From Natrinema marinum (GTDB taxonomy: Archaea; Halobacteriota; Halobacteria; Halobacteriales; Natrialbaceae), in NCBI RefSeq assembly GCF_024296685.1, contig NZ_CP100763.1:3162001-3226000 (forward strand): 64,000 nucleotides of DNA, in the 5' to 3' direction. Shown in pieces: positions 42,637-50,883 of the stretch. Under the pieces are notes generated by a model. The model was given only the letters and a program-made list of their open reading frames with translations. It had not been told where the DNA came from and ran no database searches. Position 1 is the stretch's first letter, and each line of letters starts with the position of its first letter. The translations under genes and the position numbers were made by a program.

Positions 42637-43572
42637 TCACTGTATCGCCGACGCGTCGCGCTCGCGGGCCGCCGTCGGCGGCAGTTCGTCGACGAGGACG
42701 ACCGCGTCGCCCTCGAGGACCGGGGTGTCGTCGCCGTCGAAGACGGTCGTCTCGATCCGGTATTTCGCCCGGCCGAGATCCTCGACGACCTCACAGACGG
42801 CGGTGGCTCGATCGCCGACCGAGAGCGGGGCGCGGAAGCTACTCTCCTGTGAGAGATAGATCGTCAGCCCCGGCAGCCGCGCGAGCGCGGCGCTGATCAG
42901 CCCGTTCGCGAGGACGCCGTGGACGATCCGCTCGCCGAATCGCGTTTCGGCGGCGTAGGCCGCGTCGAGGTGGACGCGGTTGGTATCGCCCGTCACCTCC
43001 GCGAACGCCTCGACATCGTCCTCGGAGAGGGTCTTCGAAAAGCGGGCGATGTCGCCGACTGAGACGGTCGTCTCGTCCGCGCCGCGGTATTCGAACTCCC
43101 AGTCGTCGCGCTCGTAGAGGGTATCGGTGCGAACGCGTCGCCGCGCCGGCTCGGGCTCGTTGTGACCTGGCCCGCGTGCCAGATGTGGCACGTAGTAGGT
43201 GAGCTCGGTCGTCGTAAGAATGCCCGCGAGCGTGTCGCGGTCGTCGCCGTCCTCGACCACTGGCAAGTGCTCGATCCCGGTCGACCGCAACAGGTCGACG
43301 GCGTCGACGATCGAGGCAGTCGGTGTGATCGTCGTCAGCGGACTCGCCATGACCGCCGACAGCTCGAGGCGGCCGAGGTCCTTCCGCTCGCAGAGTTCAG
43401 TCGCGAAGTCGCCTTCGGTGACGATGCCGACGGGCTCGCCGTCCCGGACGACGACCACCGAACTCACGCGCTCGTTGCGCATCAGCGTCGCCGCTTCTGT
43501 CGCGGTCGCATCCGGTGCAGCCGTGACGACGGTCTCGACCATAATCTCGGCGACGGGTATCGTGTCGTGCAT
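42637..43572 (-). CDS. CBS-pair/MaoC-type enoyl-CoA hydratase fusion protein
   Basis: A 311-aa fusion. Residues about 5-125 form two CBS domains (IMVETVVTAAPDATATEAAT, VSSVVVVRDGEPVGIVTEGD, VMASPLTTITPTASIVDAVD, STGIEHLPVVEDGD), an adenosyl-nucleotide-binding module. Residues about 165-300 form a MaoC hot-dog domain with the (R)-specific hydratase pattern AEVTGDTNRVHLDAAYAAET and GERIVHGVLANGLISAAL, giving the D/H catalytic pair. It would hydrate enoyl-CoA, possibly supplying (R)-3-hydroxyacyl-CoA for polyhydroxyalkanoate, under nucleotide control. It is convergent with the preceding lipoprotein gene. Confidence 0.85.
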   Translation of the reverse strand: MHDTIPVAEIMVETVVTAAPDATATEAATLMRNERVSSVVVVRDGEPVGIVTEGDFATELCERKDLGRLELSAVMASPLTTITPTASIVDAVDLLRSTGIEHLPVVEDGDDRDTLAGILTTTELTYYVPHLARGPGHNEPEPARRRVRTDTLYERDDWEFEYRGADETTVSVGDIARFSKTLSEDDVEAFAEVTGDTNRVHLDAAYAAETRFGERIVHGVLANGLISAALARLPGLTIYLSQESSFRAPLSVGDRATAVCEVVEDLGRAKYRIETTVFDGDDTPVLEGDAVVLVDELPPTAARERDASAIQ

Positions 43573-43677
43573 TTGATACCAATACGCCGCCGAGGCCTAC
43601 AGTCGTTGGGGGTCGGAAACGGTATCGGCGATCGGGACCCGAAAAGGGGGGAGCGCGAACCGAAGGGGAAAACTGAA

Positions 43678-44091
43678 TCAGGCGTCGACCGGCCGGCCGT
43701 CCTCGGTCGGCGGCGCGATGTGGTCGATGTACGCCTCGAGGCTCGGTTCGTCGACCCGCACCCGAACCGAGATCTCGCCGAGTTCGTCGGGTTCGCCGAC
43801 CGAGAAGTTCACGCGGTCCTCGAAGGCCGCCTGCTTTTTGAGCGCGAAGGAGAAGGTATCGCCCTCGCGGTTCGCGAAGAACTCGCCGCGGGCGGTGTCG
43901 AGGATCTCCTGGCGGTGCAGCAGGTCCGAGAAGTGATCGAGCGCGTGGGCCTCGCCCCGGACCTCGCCGAACTCCTCCTCGATGTCGGCGGTGGGGAACA
44001 CGTTCGCGACGGCGTCGATCACGCGGCTCGTGACCTCGGTGTCGTAGACCGGTGCCGTGATCTCGACGTCGACGCGGTAGATGTCGCTCAT
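43678..44091 (-). CDS. UPF0201-family RNA-binding protein
   Basis: A 137-aa archaeal protein of the UPF0201/COG1325 group (VDVEITAPVYDTEVTSRVID, VANVFPTADIEEEFGEVRGE, DTFSFALKKQAAFEDRVNFS), predicted to bind RNA; its structure resembles ribosomal L5-like folds. Function unproven. It overlaps the upstream UPF0200 kinase-like gene by 4 nt. I know the pairing of these two families from other archaea, which suggests joint function. Confidence 0.8.
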   Translation of the reverse strand: MSDIYRVDVEITAPVYDTEVTSRVIDAVANVFPTADIEEEFGEVRGEAHALDHFSDLLHRQEILDTARGEFFANREGDTFSFALKKQAAFEDRVNFSVGEPDELGEISVRVRVDEPSLEAYIDHIAPPTEDGRPVDA

Positions 44092-44672
44092 GGTTCCAGT
44101 TCGGGGTCGGCGGCTTTCTCGTCGTCGATCCCCTCCCGGATGATCGCCCGGACCCGCTCGCGGAACGCCTCGAGCGAGTCGGTGTTCTCGATGACCACGT
44201 CGGCGCGGGCCATCGCGTCGTCCATCCCGAAGCCCCGTTCGCGCTCGTCGCGGGCGGCCAGCCCCTCGCCGCCGTCGTCCTCGCTCGCGTCCCGGCCGCG
44301 GTCGTCGATCCGCTCCGCGCGGAGGTCGAAGGGAGCCTCGATGCTGACCAGCGTGAACGCGTCGCCAAACTCGGCTTCGAAGACGTCGACCTCCACGTCC
44401 GAGCGGAGGCCGTCGACCAGCACCGTCTCGTGGTCCTCGAGGCGGTCCTCGATCATGGGCAGCGACCGCTCGGCGATTGCCGTCGGGCCGTTCTCCTCGC
44501 GTAACGCCTGCGCGACCGTGCCGTGATCCTTCGTGGGATCGAGGCCGCGGTCGGCCGTCTCCTGGCGAACGACGTCGCCCATCGTCACCACCGGGATCCC
44601 GTCTTCGCGTGCGACGGTGGCGGCCTCGCCCTTACCGCTCCCGGGGAGTCCCACCGTTCCGATGACGTGCAT
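44088..44672 (-). CDS. UPF0200-family P-loop kinase-like ATPase
   Basis: A 194-aa nucleoside-monophosphate-kinase-fold protein: Walker A VIGTVGLPGSGKGEAATVAR, VVTMGDVVRQETADRG, VLVDGLRSDVEVDVF. It resembles dephospho-CoA kinase and adenylate kinases but belongs to the uncharacterised archaeal UPF0200 group. The start at 44672 is set by MHVIGTVGLPGSGK and by TTTATG on the minus strand about 25-30 nt upstream, fitting a leaderless transcript; an in-frame extension would add 20 non-conserved residues. Confidence 0.82.
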   Translation of the reverse strand: MHVIGTVGLPGSGKGEAATVAREDGIPVVTMGDVVRQETADRGLDPTKDHGTVAQALREENGPTAIAERSLPMIEDRLEDHETVLVDGLRSDVEVDVFEAEFGDAFTLVSIEAPFDLRAERIDDRGRDASEDDGGEGLAARDERERGFGMDDAMARADVVIENTDSLEAFRERVRAIIREGIDDEKAADPELEP

Positions 44673-45055
44673 CGAGGTGACGTACCGGCGAGACGTGCAT
44701 AAACGCTGTGTTCGTTGCCCGTCGAACGGCAAGGCCCGTCGCTCCCTCTTCCGGCTTCGTGCAACGGTTTTAGGCCGCTCTTTGTCGCGTTGCAGCGTCG
44801 CCCGCCACGTCGACCGAGACGAGACCAGCGCCAGCGCCCGCTCCTCGAGTCGAGATCGACACGGGCAGTCTCTACGCGGGCCGCGTCTCTTATGGCTCCA
44901 CTATCGGTCTTTTCGCTCGTTCCAAACTGACCGATCTGGCCGTCGTGCCCGACTCAATCGTTCGAATTCGGAACGATTCGATCAAAGACCGACTGATAGT
45001 CGAAACGGACTGTCGCCGTTATGTGCCAGTCCGTTGCGGAGACGAGTGCCGTACT
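44673..45055. other. Intergenic region, no gene seen
   Basis: 383 nt between the UPF0200 gene (minus) and a lipoprotein gene (plus), so both promoters must lie here. The minus-strand TATA-like element is at about 44697-44703. I see no coding or RNA structure in the rest. Confidence 0.4.
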
Positions 45056-45385
45056 ATGACAGAAATGCGAAGCAATCGGCGTCGGTTCACGGCCGGACTC
45101 GGCGTCGGACTGGTCACAGCAGTGGCCGGCTGTATGGACAGCGGCGAATCGAGCGACGAGTCGGGCGACGACTCCGGCGACTCGAGCGCCGACTCCGGCG
45201 GCACCGACGGCCTCGGCTCTGAAGACTCCGATGGCAACGAACCCGGCGACGACGCCAGCGGCAACGAGTCCGAAGCCGGCGGGACGGACAACGAGTCCAC
45301 GACCGACTCCAACGAGAGTACGACCAACGAATCGACTGCCGACACCGCAAACGAGAGCGGCAACAGCTCGGAGGTCGAGTTCTAA
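45056..45385 (+). CDS. Low-complexity Tat lipoprotein
   Basis: A 109-aa protein: MTEMRSNRRRFTAGLGVGLV, then TAVAGC as lipobox, followed by a tail made almost only of Ser, Gly, Asp, Asn, Glu and Thr (DESGDDSGDSSADSGGTDG and similar). It would be an anchored disordered surface chain. A second in-frame ATG (45065) three codons later is also possible. No domain follows the linker, so it may be a truncated gene or a genuine short spacer protein. Confidence 0.6.
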   Translation: MTEMRSNRRRFTAGLGVGLVTAVAGCMDSGESSDESGDDSGDSSADSGGTDGLGSEDSDGNEPGDDASGNESEAGGTDNESTTDSNESTTNESTADTANESGNSSEVEF

Positions 45386-45599
45386 TCGGAACTGACGCGC
45401 ACGCCCGTGGGATTTTCTCTTTTGACTGCTGCTTGACCACAGTATCAACTGCACCATTCTGCACACCGATCGCACGAGGGCTGTGCGATCTGGCGTGCAG
45501 TGACTATCGGTGGCTCCTATCGCAGGCGATCCGGCCGGCGAACCTGATGTGAGTTGCTGCGCTCGCCGACCGCGGTCGTCGACGGCCCGAAATCCCAAC

Positions 45600-45609
45600 T
45601 GCTTATACT
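45600..45609 (+). promoter_or_regulatory. TATA box of tRNA-Arg
   Basis: TGCTTATACT lies 25-34 nt ahead of the mature tRNA 5' end, the spacing expected for an archaeal tRNA promoter. Confidence 0.5.
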
Positions 45610-45633
45610 GTTCCGTCGTGGATTCTGACTCGA

Positions 45634-45708
45634 GGGCACGTAGCTCAGTCCGGAAAGAGCGTCGGACTTCTAATCCGACGGTCGTGGGTTCAAATCCCAT
45701 CGTGCCCG
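45634..45708 (+). tRNA. tRNA-Arg (anticodon UCU)
   Basis: A complete 75-nt cloverleaf. The acceptor stem GGGCACG pairs with CGTGCCC, the discriminator is G; the D arm contains AGCTCAGTCCGG; the anticodon stem TCGGA/TCCGA closes the loop CTTCTAA with anticodon TCT at 45669-45671; the T arm is GTGGG-TTCAAAT-CCCAT with one G-T pair. No CCA is encoded and no intron is present. It reads AGA codons. No direct repeat of the 3' end was noticed nearby, so there is no sign of an integrated element here. Confidence 0.97.
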
Positions 45709-46296
45709 TGCGAAAACTGTCATTCTAGAAGTTCTGCCTAACAGTGCGGTAGATCTCCGGTATAGTCAGAATTGGAGGCAATTCGGACTCGGTACTCATC
45801 CTGAAAATCCGGATTCCGTTCACCAGTTGAACACCTCCCTCCGTCTACCCGTCTTTTCCGTTGTCGGGCGGGTTGCGAGGCGGTCGGCGTGACGGTCGCA
45901 CCGTGGCCATCGGTCGATAACTCGACCTGATGTCTAACGCCATCTCACTTCTACCGCCCCAACTCTTGTCCGGACCAGCAGATACGTCCTCGGACGGGAC
46001 GAGTCACCCTCTCCGTTCACTCCAGACGGCTGTCACTCGCTCGTACTCGACGTCCTCGAGTGCAACCGGAGCGAGAAACGTTCCGAGTCCGGACGTACCG
46101 CGAGGAACTCCGAGCCCTCCTCGAGTCCAGTACCGAGACGGAACGGAGCCGGTCGTCGGTACGTCGTTGCCGAGAACGCGGCCTGCGGGGTTCGAATCCG
46201 GCGGCGTAAGTGAATAGTGAGAGCGGAGCCCCCTCCAAATCAGCAGCCTTGCTGCGACCGTGAGTTGCGTCTCATCTGGTCGTGGGGGACTGCGTG
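45709..46296. other. Intergenic region downstream of tRNA-Arg, no gene seen
   Basis: 588 nt. Several short frames exist on both strands but all are Arg/Ser-rich and shadow-like. A T-arm-like TTCGAATCC at 46191-46199 has no matching stem. No repeat shared with the tRNA was noticed. Confidence 0.4.
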
Positions 46297-46689
46297 TTAG
46301 GGCTCCCAGGTTGCGACCGTGGTGTTCGAGCCCTCGTATTCGGCGGTGATCGTGAGCGCCGAACTGCCGTCACAGGTGATGCTGTCCCCGACACTATCCA
46401 GCGTCGCACTCGAGCACGAACTCGCTCCTTCGACGACGGTGAGCGTCCCGCTCGTTCGGTCGTCTTGCACCCACGTCGCGGTTACGTCCCCGCTGCTCGA
46501 GTTCTGGGAGATCGCCACCCCTGCCGACGCGCTCACGGTCTGGGTCTGGCCGAGCTCGAGGACGGCCGTCGCGATCACGGCAGCGAGAATCACGGTGATC
46601 GCGACCATGAGAATAACCCCGATCACGGGTGATACTGCTCGGTCTCCGTCGGTGTCCTCCCGCGTGTTGCTATCGTCGTTCGAATTCAT
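46297..46689 (-). CDS. Type IV pilin-like protein
   Basis: A 130-aa archaeal pilin with the class III signal peptide: charged N-terminus (NDDSNTREDTDGD), then RAVSPVIGVILMVAITVILA, cleavable by the prepilin peptidase PibD next to the SPVIG motif. The hydrophobic helix assembles the fibre core. The mature head is small (about 85 aa), Ser/Thr-rich and beta-like, with two Cys that could form a disulfide (ASSCSSATLD, SITCDGSS). Such pilins mediate adhesion. A symmetric TATATAT at about 46823-46829 could be its promoter, with a long leader. Confidence 0.88.
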   Translation of the reverse strand: MNSNDDSNTREDTDGDRAVSPVIGVILMVAITVILAAVIATAVLELGQTQTVSASAGVAISQNSSSGDVTATWVQDDRTSGTLTVVEGASSCSSATLDSVGDSITCDGSSALTITAEYEGSNTTVATWEP

Positions 46690-47279
46690 AGGTAGCCTCT
46701 ACCGGTCCTGACGGTGCGCGCGTCTGCCTTCCTCGCGTCACCGAGGTGCAAATGGACAAATCGCCATGTCCCTGTGGCTCCACCGCCATGTTCCGATTCT
46801 GGTAGTACCACTCGTCCAAACGTATATATCTACGGAATAGTAGCACGGACCGGGCAGTGAGACGGTTTCAGAGCTGAGAATCAACGGCTCCTATCTCGCG
46901 TCCAACTCCCGCTTGAAGCGGTTCCGTCCGTCGCTCTTCTCGTGTTGCTGGGAACGAGGCGGATCGGCTCTCGATTGCTCTTTCGACCGAAACCCGACCA
47001 TCTGCCGCCGCGCGCGTCTCGAGTAGCTCGCTGTCGTGACCGTCTTCTGTCGATGGTCCTTCGACGGAGTGGCTGTTCTCCTTGCGCCGGCTGCACGAGC
47101 GGACACCGGAAGACGAGGCCGGCCCCTCCTAAAGCGGTGCGTCCGTGTGCTCGCCGTATCCGGTATCGATGATGACGGCGCTCGATCCGCCGTCTCTCGC
47201 TGGATCGCCCATCGGGGCAGCATCGCTCAACAGTATTGCTATCTGATTGGTTCCGATACACTAATGTTGGCCACTAACG

Positions 47280-47286
47280 TTATATA
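47280..47286 (+). promoter_or_regulatory. TATA box 22 nt ahead of a 38-codon ORF
   Basis: TTATATA lies 22-28 nt ahead of the ATG at 47308. A GTCGGC-AGA-GCCGAC hairpin (47291-47305) sits between them. Confidence 0.35.
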
Positions 47287-47307
47287 GGTCGTCGGCAGAG
47301 CCGACCG

Positions 47308-47424
47308 ATGGCATCACAGGGGATACGGGGGACGCACCGATCATCGCCACGCACGCACGACGATCGCCATCCCCGCTGCCGACTGTGTACACCCTTTCGA
47401 TACATAGCCACCAGCGGCCGGTAA
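47308..47424 (+). CDS. Possible leaderless 38-aa ORF
   Basis: The ATG follows a good TATA element at exactly the leaderless distance. The product is basic (MASQGIRGTHRSSPRTHDDR, then HPRCRLCTPFRYIATSGR) and contains a CRLC pair, as in some haloarchaeal microproteins with one zinc-finger half. Composition is not clearly coding, so this could equally be a non-coding transcript or a chance frame. Confidence 0.22.
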   Translation: MASQGIRGTHRSSPRTHDDRHPRCRLCTPFRYIATSGR

Positions 47425-47641
47425 CGTGCTCGAACAGACTGTGTCTCTTAGGAATCTGTAGAGTCGTCCGATCCGGTCAAACACTCTCGAGTCCAAACGA
47501 GTACGTTCCGGTGAGGTGACGATACGGGCCTCACGACGTTTGTACGCACTAGCGCGAGCGCAACAGCCGTATGACTTATTGGAACCGTTGTTTCACTACG
47601 TTATAACCAGATCGGGGAAGTCTCCTTCGGGATGACTGCTC

Positions 47642-47838
47642 TCATCGCAATACTAGTATGACTAACACCGCGATAGCGCCGAGAAGGGAGACGGTAAGAG
47701 CGAGTCCATTCGCGGTTGCGGGCCCGACCACTCTCGAGAGACCGAAATAAAGGGCCGCTGGGACGCCAAGAACAACGGCGAGAACCACTAATAACTGGAA
47801 ATTCTTCGCTCCACTCGTTTTCGTGTTTCTTCAATCAT
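47642..47838 (-). pseudogene. Frameshifted small two-helix membrane protein
   Basis: One minus frame (47642-47830) encodes a convincing two-helix protein: AKNFQLLVVLAVVLGVPAAL, YFGLSRVVGPATANG and LALTVSLLGAIAVLVILVLR. It has no ATG or GTG ahead of the first helix and a TGA directly upstream. An ATG at 47838 begins MIEETRKRVE in a different frame, so a one-base indel in the N-terminal region would unite them. I read it as a recently frameshifted gene, or a sequencing error. Confidence 0.45.
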
Positions 47839-48036
47839 TCCTTTCTATTCCACACAAATCACAATAAAAGCATCCAGATTGAGCCTGCGTTCGCAGGTCG
47901 TGGTACCCGTTAGCAGCGCGAACGCGTCCGTTTTCCCGCGGCTGATCGGACGGCTGTAGCCACTGACACCGATGTTACGTGGTTGCCCCGGGGTTGCTAC
48001 CGGATTGATACTCCTGCAGTAACATAGTGTAACTAC

Positions 48037-48645
48037 ATGAGCGACGAGACGACTGCGGACGATGCGAGCGTAATCGTTGTCGGTGGCGGCCCCGCCGGAC
48101 TGAGCGCGGCGCTGTTCACCGCGAAAAACGGCCTCGAGACGACCGTCTTCGATGCGGACGGGACGTGGATGCACAAGGCCCACCTGTTCAACTACCTCGG
48201 GATCGGCTCCGTCGGCGGCAGCGAGTTCATGGCGACGGCCCGCCAGCAGGTCGACGACTTCGGTGCTGACCGCCGACAGGGCGAAGAGGTGACCGCGGTC
48301 AGCGAGTCCGGTGACGGCTTCGCCGTCGAAACCGAGGAAGGCAGCTACGAGGCCGATTACGTCGTCCTCGCGACGGGCGCGAACCGCGACCTCGCGGAGG
48401 AATTGGGCTGTGAGCTGACCGAAGAGGGCCCCGTCGAGGTCGGCGTCTCGATGGAGACCAGCGTCGACGGCGCGTACGCGACCGGCGCGATGGTCCGCGC
48501 CGAGGAGTGGCAGGCCGCCATCGCCGTCGGCGACGGGGCCGCCGCAGCACTCAACATCCTCTCCGCCGTAAAGGGCGAACACTTCCACGACTTCGACGTG
48601 CCCGCCGACGCCGAGCGCGTCTTCGGCGAACACCTCGCGGAGTAG
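48037..48645 (+). CDS. Short NAD(P)/FAD-dependent oxidoreductase (thioredoxin-reductase-like, no CxxC)
   Basis: A 202-aa flavoprotein: VIVVGGGPAGLSAALFTAKN (dinucleotide fold), ADYVVLATGANRDLAEELG, and the FAD-closing VDGAYATGAMVRAEEWQAAI, GDGAAAALNILSAV. It is like thioredoxin reductase but lacks the NADPH domain and the redox CxxC pair, so it cannot reduce thioredoxin directly. Its partner is unknown. It lies 41 nt ahead of the VOC dioxygenase gene and may form an operon with it. The protein is full-length for this haloarchaeal short group, not truncated by a stop. Confidence 0.8.
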   Translation: MSDETTADDASVIVVGGGPAGLSAALFTAKNGLETTVFDADGTWMHKAHLFNYLGIGSVGGSEFMATARQQVDDFGADRRQGEEVTAVSESGDGFAVETEEGSYEADYVVLATGANRDLAEELGCELTEEGPVEVGVSMETSVDGAYATGAMVRAEEWQAAIAVGDGAAAALNILSAVKGEHFHDFDVPADAERVFGEHLAE

Positions 48646-48686
48646 TCGCGGAGACGACGCCGGGCGATCGGACCGACCCAATCACC

Positions 48687-49310
48687 ATGTCTAACGAATC
48701 CACCAATCCAGTCACGCCGGAACTGCCCGACAGCCCCGTCCACACGACGGGTACCGACCACATCACCATCTGGGGGAGCAACGAGGCCGACACGATCGAG
48801 TTCTACCGCGATCTGCTCGGTATGCCGCTGGTCCTGCGCCAGCCGAACTTAGACGATCCGTCCCAGACCCACCTGTTCTTCGATACGGGCGACGGGCGCA
48901 TCCTGACCTTTTTCGTCAGCGACGACCGCCCGTCGAACCAGCGCGGCCAGCGCGGCGGCGTCGGGGCCGTCCACCACCTCTGTTTCAGCATCGCGCCCGA
49001 CGAGTACGAGGATACGATGGACGCCTTAGAGGCGGCCGGCTACCACTACAACGTCTTCGACCGGGGCATCTTCCACTCGATCTACACCCGCGACAACAAC
49101 GGGCTCGTGATCGAGCTCTCGACGGACAAGTACGAGATCCCCGATGACCGCCGCGGCGAGGTGCTGGCCAAAGCCCAGGAACTCCGTGAGGAAGACGGCG
49201 CAGAGTACGCCAAGGACGAACACCTCCGCGGCGCGATCGAAGCGCTCGGCCTCGAGGTCGTCGAACACGACCTTCCCGACGCCAGCGCCGGCGTCGGTGG
49301 TGTCGAATGA
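48687..49310 (+). CDS. VOC-family (extradiol-type) dioxygenase, MhqO-like
   Basis: A 207-aa protein with two beta-alpha-beta-beta-beta modules. The H/H/E metal triad can be placed at TGTDHITIWG, VGAVHHLCFSIA and NNGLVIELSTD. Such enzymes include glyoxalases and ring-cleaving dioxygenases; the length and the adjacent esterase gene recall the Bacillus MhqO/MhqD hydroquinone-detoxification pair. The ATG at 48687 gives MSNESTNPVTPELPDSP; an in-frame upstream extension overlaps the flavoprotein gene and is not used. It overlaps the next gene by 4 nt. Confidence 0.82.
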   Translation: MSNESTNPVTPELPDSPVHTTGTDHITIWGSNEADTIEFYRDLLGMPLVLRQPNLDDPSQTHLFFDTGDGRILTFFVSDDRPSNQRGQRGGVGAVHHLCFSIAPDEYEDTMDALEAAGYHYNVFDRGIFHSIYTRDNNGLVIELSTDKYEIPDDRRGEVLAKAQELREEDGAEYAKDEHLRGAIEALGLEVVEHDLPDASAGVGGVE

Positions 49311-49960
49311 GTGCCGGCGCGGACGGAGACGGCCCCCACCAGGGCCAGCAACTCGTCACCGGCGGCACCGACCTCGAGGACGCCGAGGCGGCGCTCGTGC
49401 TCACCCACGGCCGCGGAGCGACGGCGCGCGGCATGATCCAGATGGCAGACGAGTTCCACCGGGAGGGCGTCGCCTTCCTCGCGCCGCAGGCGGCTCGCCA
49501 GACCTGGTACCCGAACTCGTTTCTCGCGCCCGTCGAACGCAACGAGCCCGGCCGATCGTCGGGCTTGCGGGCGATCACGGACGCCATCGAGCGGGCCAAC
49601 GCTGCCGGAATTCCGGCCGAACGGGTCATACTCGTCGGCTTCTCGCAAGGGGGCTGTCTGGCCAGCGAGTACATCGCGCGCAACCCGCGGCGGTACGGCG
49701 GACTGGCCGCCCTCAGCGGCGGGCTAATCGGCGAAGAACTCGACGACGAGTACCCCGGCGACCTCGAGGCAACTCCCGTCTTCCTCGGCTGTAGCGACGT
49801 CGACCCACACATCCCCGAAGAGCGGGTCCACGACACGGCCGCCGTCTTCGAATCGATGCACGCCGACGTGACCAAACGCCTCTACGAGGGGATGGGCCAC
49901 GGCATCAACGAGGACGAACTCGAGTTCGTCTCGGGAATGGTCGCGGATCTGGTCGACTGA
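49307..49960 (+). CDS. Alpha/beta hydrolase (phospholipase/carboxylesterase family), MhqD-like
   Basis: A 217-aa serine hydrolase with nucleophile elbow GFSQGG, preceded by oxyanion region LTHGRGATARG, and later candidates for acid and base (CSDVDPHIP and GMGHGINEDE). It resembles YtpA/MhqD-type carboxylesterases. It overlaps the VOC gene by 4 nt, so translation is coupled; together the two could open and clean up quinone or catechol-like compounds. Substrate not known. Confidence 0.85.
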   Translation: MSAGADGDGPHQGQQLVTGGTDLEDAEAALVLTHGRGATARGMIQMADEFHREGVAFLAPQAARQTWYPNSFLAPVERNEPGRSSGLRAITDAIERANAAGIPAERVILVGFSQGGCLASEYIARNPRRYGGLAALSGGLIGEELDDEYPGDLEATPVFLGCSDVDPHIPEERVHDTAAVFESMHADVTKRLYEGMGHGINEDELEFVSGMVADLVD

Positions 49961-50114
49961 ACTCGGGCCCGAAGCAGGACTCTCGAGGGGCGGACCGCCC
50001 GTCCCGATTGAGGGCTGTCAGAGGCACGTCCTCCCGCTTCGGACCGGCCTTCCGCTTGGGGTGGCGCGCGCTGGAGCACGGTGAGTCGCTGACGGACCGT
50101 GGTCCGACCTCGCC

Positions 50115-50164
50115 CGAGCGAATCGGCTGGAGAGGACGTGGCCATCCCCGTGTCCACGATAGCA
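50115..50164 (-). repeat. Dispersed repeat, copy 3 (core)
   Basis: Read on the minus strand, this 50-nt core (starting TGCTATCGTGGACACGGGGA, ending CAGCCGATTCGCTCG) matches 50620-50669 at 47 of 50 positions, in inverted orientation. A weaker similarity continues to about 50060 (GCGCGCCACC). Confidence 0.7.
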
Positions 50165-50619
50165 GGATGCTCCGTCTTCTCTCCGCTTCGAGAATCGGTC
50201 CTGCCGATAACGCACCTCGAGTTCTGCTGCTCTGCCTCGTCGTCACTTCGAACGTGACCCAATTCGTGGAGCCGTCCCGTGCGACCCCGGAACCGCCCGC
50301 CACGACCAGCCTCGAGTCCGCGTTCGGTCTCGGTCGTCACCGGTTCTCACACCGACACCGTTGCCCCTGTGGGTGTTCGGTCTCGACAGCCGTGTCCCCC
50401 TCGAGCGCGAGTGATATGTTCACTGGGCGCGTAGGTTAGCTGTTCGCTCGCGCCCCGGCGGCAAGCCGGCCGCCCGCCGTCGGACGCCACATCGAAACCA
50501 CTGCCGACGGCGAACGGCCGGTCCGAAAGCGGGGCTCGAGTCGATTTCGATCCTCGTCGTTTCGACTGTCGGGTTTCCTCGAGTAGGCTACTGCGGATTG
50601 GCTGGATGGGAACCTGTTC

Positions 50620-50802
50620 TGCTATCGTGGACACGGGGATCGCCACCTCCTCCCCAGCCGATTCGCTCGCTGCTCACGGTTCCGTCCGTCACCGTTCGCT
50701 TTCGAGGCCGCACTCCGTTCGGCCTCGCACCGCTCGCTCATCCCTCGCACGTAGTCCGACCGCGTCTCGCGTTCGCTCGCCGCGACCCAGCGTGCGCCAC
50801 CG
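50620..50802 (+). repeat. Dispersed repeat, copy 2
   Basis: Core 50620-50669 (TGCTATCGTGGACACGGGGA to CAGCCGATTCGCTCG), then CTCATCCCTCGCACGTAGT and CAGCGTGCGCCACCGG at the end. It shares the core with copy 3 and both core and end blocks, more diverged, with copy 1 at 31300. About 180 nt long; no open frame of its own. Confidence 0.6.
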
Positions 50803-50883
50803 GATGCAGTTGTTCGGGTCGCTGTCGTCGCAGATGTGAATCCGATTGTTGAAAAGCGGCAGTGAAGGGGCGAGGTTGAGCGG

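Larger units (their letters stand above)
46690..48036. other. Gene-poor 1.3-kb region
   Basis: No full-length gene is supported between the pilin and a flavoprotein gene. Frames at 46881-47261 on both strands are Arg/Ser-rich with no domain and look like shadows of a decayed gene. Two small candidate genes (47308-47424 and 47642-47838) are listed separately. Confidence 0.5.
49961..50883. other. Gene-free region with inverted dispersed repeats
   Basis: 923 nt between an esterase gene and the convergent M29 peptidase gene. Two copies of a repeat stand in opposite orientation (50115-50164 and 50620-50669 cores). Frames here are Arg/Ser/Pro-rich and arise from the repeats. No gene is supported. 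Confidence 0.55.

Noticed and set aside
46182-46203. T-arm-like GGTTCGAATCC suggesting a tRNA remnant
   Set aside because: The flanking bases do not form the T stem and no other cloverleaf parts are present.
45634-46296. tRNA-Arg as an attachment site of an integrated element
   Set aside because: No repeat of the tRNA 3' end and no integrase gene were seen downstream in the window.
46881-47261. 126-codon Arg-rich minus-strand frame
   Set aside because: Composition is typical of a shadow frame; competing frames of similar length exist on both strands and none shows a domain.
50606-50839. 77-codon frame over the repeat at 50620
   Set aside because: The frame derives from the repeat itself, is Arg/Ser-rich, and similar peptides appear only because the repeat is duplicated.
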